Shown: positions 7,547-11,237 of the stretch, piece by piece
How positions within the stretch are numbered: position 1 is the first letter of the stretch
How the letters are laid out: every line of letters starts with the position of its first letter
Source of the DNA: Bacteroidia bacterium
GTDB taxonomy: Bacteria; Bacteroidota; Bacteroidia; Cytophagales; Cyclobacteriaceae
Direction of reading: 5' to 3'
NCBI GenBank assembly: GCA_012031955.1
Contig: JAAURZ010000029.1
Location: 1 to 11,237, forward strand
Length of the DNA stretch: 11,237 bases
Program-made: the position numbers and the translations under genes
Notes under the pieces: generated by a model
Told to the model about the DNA's origin: nothing
What the model saw: only the letters and a program-made list of their open reading frames with translations
Database searches by the model: none

Positions 7547-8683
7547 TTATATAAATACATAGATCTCTGAAGCTGGTTGGCCCGCATCCTCCTTGGTGAC
7601 ACCGCGATGCGATGGGTTGGGGAGATGTTGTATCACGCTCACGTTGCCCGGATTCTTGCGCAACTCGATGTTCAACTTAGGCTGTTCGAAAAAAGGTATG
7701 GGCACATTGGATTTAAACACGACGGTGTCGAGTCCGTTTACGCGTACATCGGTGTTCGGCTCCGCACCAATGCGGCTAAAGTTGTACACGCCGTACGGTG
7801 TTCCACCTCCGGAACCGGTATCTGTGATGAGCAGGTCGTTAGCTACCAGGTCCACTTTCTTGTTTTTGTCGGCGATGAAATATTTCCAGATGGTTGACTG
7901 TCGCCGGAACTTCAACTCGTATTCTTCCGTGGCTGCGTAGATGTGATTGGTCGCGGCTGTATAGATGATGTCCACAATGCCGACGATTTTACTTGGTACG
8001 AGGCTGCCGTCTGCATAGATAACTTCTTCCTTAAGTGTAAGTGTGTCGGCCGAATTACGAATGGTGACGGTGTACTTGCCAGTCGCCTTATCGCGAAGGT
8101 CCACCTGCTGCCGGTAAACACCGTCGACGTCCTTCTTTACAGTAAGCACGTTGGGCAGCGGGCTGCCGGTTCCATCTTTACCAGCCGACACGGGGTTGCC
8201 GGATTCATCGGTCAGCTTAAACAAAACTTCCGGTGGCGCCGCCGCTATCGTGAAGGAATACGTGAACAATGAGTCACGCAGCGAATCGACCAGGGTGTGG
8301 GTAATTTGCTCGGGATTGGCCGCATCGGTTGACACGCTGGCCGGATCGTTCTTGAAATACAGCATGTTCGACGACTTGAATTTTCGTGTCGACGACTCGT
8401 CCAGGTTCGTGATGTTCATGAACTCATCCAGGTCGATGATGCTGATGCTGAAGATCAACCTCAGGTCTTTACCCATGTTCACGAGCGGCGTAACCTCGTC
8501 TTCGGCTGCGCTGTAAAATACGACAACGCCATCGGGTTTTACCCGAAACAGCATACGACCATTCCGGAGCTGCCGGCTGGTTTGTGGCGTTGGCTGGATG
8601 ATCAGTCCCTTCGCCACGCCATCTTTGAAGTAGTCGTGACTTACTTTCAAATTGAATAGCCGGGTATACACAATGCTGCTCAT
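7547..8683 (-). CDS. Uncharacterised eCIS-linked 378-aa protein, cap-adjacent
   Basis: I do not recognise a named domain family for this protein. It is intact, has no signal peptide or membrane segment, and looks rich in beta strands. Residues 1-110 form a compact region with FNLKVSHDYFKDG, SRQLRNGRMLFRVKPDG and DLDEFMNITNLDESSTRKFK. Residues about 150-225 read like an Ig/carboxypeptidase-regulatory-like beta sandwich (PEVLFKLTDESGNPV, then VDLRDKATGKYTVTIRNSADT). The rest has DLLITDTGSGGGTPYGVY and a C-terminal ASEIYVFI. It shares an ATGA overlap with the DUF4255 gene and lies 12 bases before sheath 1, so it is probably made in step with them. A structural part of the distal cap or collar is the simplest inference; an accessory decoration or assembly factor is also possible. 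Confidence 0.85.
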   Translation of the reverse strand: MSSIVYTRLFNLKVSHDYFKDGVAKGLIIQPTPQTSRQLRNGRMLFRVKPDGVVVFYSAAEDEVTPLVNMGKDLRLIFSISIIDLDEFMNITNLDESSTRKFKSSNMLYFKNDPASVSTDAANPEQITHTLVDSLRDSLFTYSFTIAAAPPEVLFKLTDESGNPVSAGKDGTGSPLPNVLTVKKDVDGVYRQQVDLRDKATGKYTVTIRNSADTLTLKEEVIYADGSLVPSKIVGIVDIIYTAATNHIYAATEEYELKFRRQSTIWKYFIADKNKKVDLVANDLLITDTGSGGGTPYGVYNFSRIGAEPNTDVRVNGLDTVVFKSNVPIPFFEQPKLNIELRKNPGNVSVIQHLPNPSHRGVTKEDAGQPASEIYVFI

Positions 8684-9291
8684 ACCTTGTGGTTGGCTTT
8701 GGTTTTGATTTTCTCAATTGGCCGGTTGGAATCGAGCAGCGCGTGCTCCTGAAACCTGACGAGGCGCACTTTGTACAAAACCGAGGGCAGGTATTTGGTG
8801 CCTACCACCGTCCAGAAGTTATAGAGTTGTTCGAATGAGTATGAATACAATTCGACCACCAGCTTAAGCATGTCGGCATCGAAGGCCGACATGGAGGGCG
8901 AGTTGTCCTGGGTGAATACGTTTTTTGATTGGAAGAACGAGATGGCGTAAGACAACTGCTTCAGGCCTTCCACATAGTCGTCGGTGGGGTCATTGGCCTC
9001 TTTGTTCTGGAAGTTGGCGGAGATGAGGATGTACAGATTGAGTTTTATCTCCGGATTGATGTGCTCCGCCAGCCCGTCTTTATTAATATAGCTGTTGCGC
9101 TGGTCTTTAAACATTCTCTCTTCTTCTATGTTCATGAGCGACAACCCCAGCGACTTGTCGGGTATAACCACGCCACCGCTTTCGGTGGCCACGCTGGTGA
9201 GAAATACCCTGTTTACATTCGGTGTGCCGGTACGCAACTTCAAATAGCTGTTGAGTTCGTTGGTAAGGAATGACAAGGATGAGTGTATCAT
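8680..9291 (-). CDS. DUF4255 tube/sheath terminator (Afp16/Pvc16-like cap protein)
   Basis: This 203-residue protein has the Pvc16 N-terminal (DUF4255) pattern. It starts MIHSSLSFLTNELNSYLKLRTG, followed by KSLGLSLMNIEEERMFKDQ, the strand LNLYILISANF (about 84-94), a helix GLKQLSYAISFFQSKNVFTQ, and the conserved LYSYSFEQLYNFWTVVGTKYLPSVLYKVRLV (about 148-178). Family members form a hexamer that ends tube and sheath growth at the distal end of the particle. It is near the shorter end of the family's length range, with only a basic tail (KIKTKANHKV) after the domain. Its stop overlaps the next start (ATGA), and it starts 9 bases after the small upstream gene. Confidence 0.94.
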   Translation of the reverse strand: MIHSSLSFLTNELNSYLKLRTGTPNVNRVFLTSVATESGGVVIPDKSLGLSLMNIEEERMFKDQRNSYINKDGLAEHINPEIKLNLYILISANFQNKEANDPTDDYVEGLKQLSYAISFFQSKNVFTQDNSPSMSAFDADMLKLVVELYSYSFEQLYNFWTVVGTKYLPSVLYKVRLVRFQEHALLDSNRPIEKIKTKANHKV

Positions 9292-9300
9292 CGGTTGCTA

Positions 9301-9558
9301 CTATATCTTTTTAAATACAAGTTGAAAATCACCTTCTTCCACCATCCGCTCTATTATCTCCTTGAGATTGGTCTTTTGCAAATCGCGTACTAGCACTTCA
9401 TTCAACACCATGTAGGCGCGACCTTCTTTATACTCCATGCCTTCTTTGTGTCCCTTCAACAAGTCTTCCAGGTATGTGCAAGAATAAAACGGTGCCACGT
9501 AACTCTCGACCAAATGGCTGTCTTCATCTTCGATCTCCACGATCACGTCGGAACTCAT
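9301..9558 (-). CDS. Uncharacterised small acidic protein, first gene of the eCIS operon
   Basis: This gene is read as 85 residues from ATG at 9558-9556. The same frame is open to a TTG at 9651 (116 residues) with a GTG at 9621 between; I prefer the ATG because TTG is a rare start and the extra residues look low in information. The body is compact: an acidic start (DVIVEIEDEDSHLVESY), then APFYSCTYLEDLLKGHKEG, a strand-helix part (GRAYMVLNEVLVRDLQ), and a C-terminal NLKEIIERMVEEGDFQLVFKKI. No signal peptide or membrane segment is seen. I do not recognise the family. It lies 9 bases before the DUF4255 gene, so it is part of the operon; a chaperone, regulator or minor structural part are all open. 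Confidence 0.75.
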   Translation of the reverse strand: MSSDVIVEIEDEDSHLVESYVAPFYSCTYLEDLLKGHKEGMEYKEGRAYMVLNEVLVRDLQKTNLKEIIERMVEEGDFQLVFKKI

Positions 9559-9604
9559 ATTACTATAGTCCAGTGATCCCTGAGATTCGTGTTCCGCTGT
9601 CAAA

Positions 9605-9621
9605 ATGATACTTCTTATCAC
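9605..9621. repeat. Small dyad ahead of the operon start
   Basis: TGATA (9606-9610) and TATCA (9616-9620) form a perfect 5-bp inverted repeat around CTTCT. It lies 48 bases upstream of the chosen ATG of the first operon gene and could be an operator half-site pair. It is short enough to be chance, and it would be coding if translation began at the TTG at 9651. Confidence 0.25.
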
Positions 9622-9692
9622 TTCACTGGTGCCATTGTGATTGCTATTCAATGTTATGTGAAAGTGAGGCGATGATCAATGAAGATCAGACC

Positions 9693-9704
9693 TGCGCCGG
9701 CGCA
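9693..9704. promoter_or_regulatory. Perfect 12-bp palindrome TGCGCCGGCGCA
   Basis: This is a perfect dyad with no spacer, located between the LytTR regulator gene and the eCIS operon and immediately beside the two direct repeats at 9707-9741. It could be a binding site for a dimeric regulator or the stem of a short hairpin in the leader. No run of T or A follows it on either side, so it is not an intrinsic terminator. Confidence 0.4.
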
Positions 9705-9706
9705 TT

Positions 9707-9741
9707 TGGAATTACCGGCATCAAAGCTGGAATTATCGGCA
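9707..9741. promoter_or_regulatory. Candidate LytTR operator: two 14-bp direct repeats at a 21-bp period
   Basis: TGGAATTACCGGCA (9707-9720) and TGGAATTATCGGCA (9728-9741) differ at one base, and their starts are exactly 21 bp apart, two helical turns. LytTR-domain regulators such as AgrA, VirR and ComE typically bind pairs of short direct repeats at this period (9 bp plus a spacer of about 12). The pair sits 9 bases beyond the stop codon of the LytTR gene and upstream of the first eCIS gene. The core does not match the AgrA-type consensus, so the assignment rests on spacing, placement and the neighbouring regulator. Confidence 0.5.
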
Positions 9742-9749
9742 GGTAATTT

Positions 9750-10475
9750 CTAGAGGTGCTTGAGTTGTTGAAGGAATTCGAGGCGTTTTCGACGGGCCAG
9801 TGGCACGGCTTCAGCATCACTGAGAACGATAAACCCCTCCCGGGTAACGCGCTTCACATGCATGAGATTGATGAGATGTGACTTGTGGCACATGAAAAAC
9901 CCGTATGTGTCCAGGAGTTTTTTGAACTCGCCGATGTTGTAGGAACTGATCAGCGACTTCCTTCGCATGGTTACAACGCGTGTACATTTTTGGAGGCCTT
10001 CGCAGCGGATGATCTCATGCACGTAAATGAAGTCTATTCCCTCCATGGTGGGTATGCCTATGAGACGCGTGTGCGGAAGGCCGGCCTGATCCACCGGGGT
10101 ATCTGCGATTGTCTGTGTTTCCAGGTTCCTGATCGCGCTTTTCACGGAGATCACGATGTCGCCGGCGTTAAGGGGCTTGAGAATGAAGCCGCACACATGA
10201 TGACGCAGGGCGGTGATAGCGTCGTCGGCGCGGTCCGAAAGGCAGATCATCTCGCAACGGTTGCTCAGGCCCTCTGTCAATTCCAGAAGGGAATCTATGT
10301 TGAAAAGCTTCATGTCGGCAAACACCAGGCTTGGATTGACGTCATGGATCAACCTGCGCGCGATGCCAATGCCAGCCGCTTCGCCCTGCACTTTGATATC
10401 GGGAAATTGCGTGATGAGGCAACTCTTCAGATAGGAAGAGGGTTCCTGATCGATAATGATGGCGTCTATCCTCAT
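9750..10475 (-). CDS. LytTR-family response regulator (REC + LytTR DNA-binding domain)
   Basis: This is an intact 241-residue two-domain regulator. The receiver domain covers about 1-120, with acidic-pocket residues Asp9 and Glu11 in IIIDQEP, phospho-acceptor Asp54 in VFADMKLF, switch Ser80 in ICLSDR and Lys100 in GFILKPLN, so it should be phosphorylatable. The LytTR domain covers about 136-240 and shows IYVHEIIRCEG, the recognition segment FMCHKSHLINLMHVKRV and the closing VPLARRKRLEFLQQL. Such proteins normally pair with a LytS/YpdA-type histidine kinase; none is in the window. It is encoded just upstream of the eCIS genes in the same direction and is separated from them by candidate LytTR operators, so control of the injection system is the obvious inference. 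Confidence 0.95.
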   Translation of the reverse strand: MRIDAIIIDQEPSSYLKSCLITQFPDIKVQGEAAGIGIARRLIHDVNPSLVFADMKLFNIDSLLELTEGLSNRCEMICLSDRADDAITALRHHVCGFILKPLNAGDIVISVKSAIRNLETQTIADTPVDQAGLPHTRLIGIPTMEGIDFIYVHEIIRCEGLQKCTRVVTMRRKSLISSYNIGEFKKLLDTYGFFMCHKSHLINLMHVKRVTREGFIVLSDAEAVPLARRKRLEFLQQLKHL

Positions 10476-10521
10476 AAGCTAAACAAAATAATCGACGAGT
10501 CATGCCCCGATTCTCCATCAT

Positions 10522-10563
10522 AAAAAAAGCCCACCACCGCCAATAGGGACAGGTTAATGGGCT
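10522..10563 (-). terminator. Intrinsic terminator-like hairpin before the LytTR gene
   Basis: Read on the minus strand, AGCCCA (10563-10558) pairs with TGGGCT (10533-10528) and is followed at once by a run of seven T (10528-10522). The loop is 24 nt and GC-rich, and may pair further. It would end transcripts coming from the outer-membrane gene, or act as an attenuator, since it lies 46 bases before the ATG of the LytTR gene. The long loop lowers confidence. Confidence 0.5.
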
Positions 10564-10640
10564 CATGATTCGAAGGTAGAATGGGCAAGCGAAGTTTACA
10601 ATGCTTTCAACCAATTAAGTTTTGATTAAGAGATCGAACT

Positions 10641-10687
10641 AATTGCGACCTCCCTGATGTCATTGACCAGTCGCAGTTGATGGTCAA
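10641..10687. repeat. Two interleaved inverted repeats
   Basis: Arm a, AATTGCGAC (10641-10649), pairs with a', GTCGCAGTT (10670-10678), with one mismatch. Arm b, TTGACCA (10663-10669), pairs perfectly with b', TGGTCAA (10681-10687). The order a-b-a'-b' means the two hairpins either exclude each other or form a pseudoknot. No gene overlaps it. Confidence 0.5.
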
Positions 10688-10876
10688 ACATTCAACACAA
10701 TCCGGTTCGCTAACGCAGCTATTTTGAAATGAAATGTTGTGAAAAATGAAGCGCTAGGGTGTATTGATTCAAGATACAGATTGAATTGACGAGCTGTTAT
10801 CCCACTATTCAGGCAGTGATAGCCCGGGCATTGCCAGATTACTAAGCACATTATACCTCAATCAACGAGCAGGAAG

Positions 10877-11237
10877 TTAAAAATTGAAAGTGAGGGAGGT
10901 CGTCCACCGGTCTCCTCCCTTTATCTCTGCCTGATCGTCGCTGTTGTAAGTTTGCGAAACAGGTCGCTGGAAATTTACGCCCCACGTAAAGCGCCCGACG
11001 TACACATCTAAACCGGCGGATGCAAGCGTGGCGGAGCCGCCGGTGCGCAAGATGGCGACGTGCGTCCAAGCGCCGAAACTGACGGTCCGCGTCGTTTTTG
11101 TGTCAGGGATCACCGAGACGTTGGCGATTTCCCAGAACCCGTCCTCCGTGATGCGGGGAGCTCCAAGATCCGTGCCCAGCGTCCATAAGGTCTGGCGGGT
11201 CCCTTGGCTAGCGGGATTGGGACGAACCCAACCCTGG
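10877..11237 (-). CDS. C-terminal part of an outer-membrane beta-barrel protein, 5' end outside the window
   Basis: The frame is open from the window edge to TAA at 10879-10877, giving 120 C-terminal residues. Alternating strands with aromatic residues and turns are visible: GFWEIANVSVIPDT, VSFGAWTHVAILRTGG, LDVYVGRFTWGVNFQRPV, then DRWTTSLTFNF. The last strand ending in Phe is the typical sorting signal of outer-membrane barrels recognised by BamA. PVSQTY followed by a closing strand resembles the ends of putative outer-membrane transporters of Bacteroidota, but the family cannot be fixed from this fragment. It runs in the same direction as the regulator but is separated from it by about 400 bases, so a separate unit is likely. 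Confidence 0.7.
   Translation of the reverse strand, partial: QGWVRPNPASQGTRQTLWTLGTDLGAPRITEDGFWEIANVSVIPDTKTTRTVSFGAWTHVAILRTGGSATLASAGLDVYVGRFTWGVNFQRPVSQTYNSDDQAEIKGGDRWTTSLTFNF

Larger units (their letters stand above)
10476..10876. other. 401-base intergenic region without a gene
   Basis: No convincing coding sequence is present on either strand. The stretch is more AT-rich than the flanking genes. It holds the terminator-like hairpin at 10522-10563, the interleaved inverted repeats at 10641-10687 and a weak dyad ATTCAA (10767-10772) / TTGAAT (10781-10786). I see no clear Bacteroidota promoter (TTTG / TAnnTTTG). It is the 3' untranslated region of the outer-membrane gene, the leader of the regulator gene, or both. 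Confidence 0.7.

Noticed and set aside
1..9558. Contractile prophage tail
   Set aside because: There are no capsid, portal, terminase, tape-measure, lysis or integrase genes in 9.5 kb, and the DUF4255 and DUF5908 families mark eCIS.
9885..10523. Plus-strand open frame of 212 codons opposite the LytTR gene
   Set aside because: It is antisense to an unmistakable two-domain regulator, and its translation has no recognisable motif.
10476..10876. tRNA, CRISPR array or insertion sequence in the gene-free region
   Set aside because: I see no cloverleaf, no regularly spaced repeats, and no terminal inverted repeats with transposase remnants.
10893..10920. GC-rich inverted repeat AGGGAGG / CCTCCCT as a terminator of the outer-membrane gene
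   Set aside because: It lies inside the last codons of the gene with a 14-nt loop and no immediate T run on the minus strand; ordinary coding of GGDRWTTSL explains the sequence.

Overview
The window carries the head-proximal part of a contractile injection system (CIS) operon of the extracellular type (eCIS; Afp/PVC/AlgoCIS-like). All of its genes lie on the minus strand and read from about 9.6 kb leftwards past position 1. The combination of a DUF4255 cap-type protein, two phage-type sheaths, two gp19-type tube proteins, a DUF5908 peptide, a LysM tube-baseplate linker, a gpD/gp5-type spike, a PAAR tip and a gp25-type baseplate protein fits Bacteroidota eCIS loci. A LytTR response regulator, an outer-membrane barrel ending in Phe and tight gene overlaps without strong Shine-Dalgarno sequences also point to Bacteroidota. 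An order such as Cytophagales or Chitinophagales is only a guess.

Layout from right to left, in the direction of transcription. (1) 11237-10877: C-terminal end of an outer-membrane beta-barrel protein, cut by the window edge. (2) 10876-10476: 401 bases without a gene, holding two interleaved inverted repeats and a terminator-like hairpin. (3) 10475-9750: LytTR response regulator. (4) 9749-9559: control region with two 14-bp direct repeats at a 21-bp period and a perfect 12-bp palindrome. (5) 9558-1: the CIS operon, in this order: small unknown protein, DUF4255 cap/terminator protein, unknown 378-aa protein, sheath 1 (with an extra inserted domain), sheath 2, main tube, tube initiator, DUF5908 peptide, LysM linker, spike, PAAR tip, and gp25 baseplate protein (3' end missing).

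The tube proteins stack into the inner tube and the sheaths polymerise around it. The DUF4255 protein should cap the distal end. The LysM protein, spike, PAAR and gp25 form the proximal baseplate and the puncturing tip. The outer baseplate proteins, AAA+ ATPase, tail fibre, length-control protein and toxin cargo expected in such loci would lie beyond the left edge and are not seen.

Two points deserve attention. First, sheath 1 and the spike each carry two single-base indels that break the frame, while every other gene is intact. Removing four indels restores 571-aa and 588-aa proteins, so either the sequence contains errors or the particle is decaying. Second, the repeats between the LytTR gene and the operon have the spacing of LytTR-domain operators, which suggests that this regulator controls the injection system.
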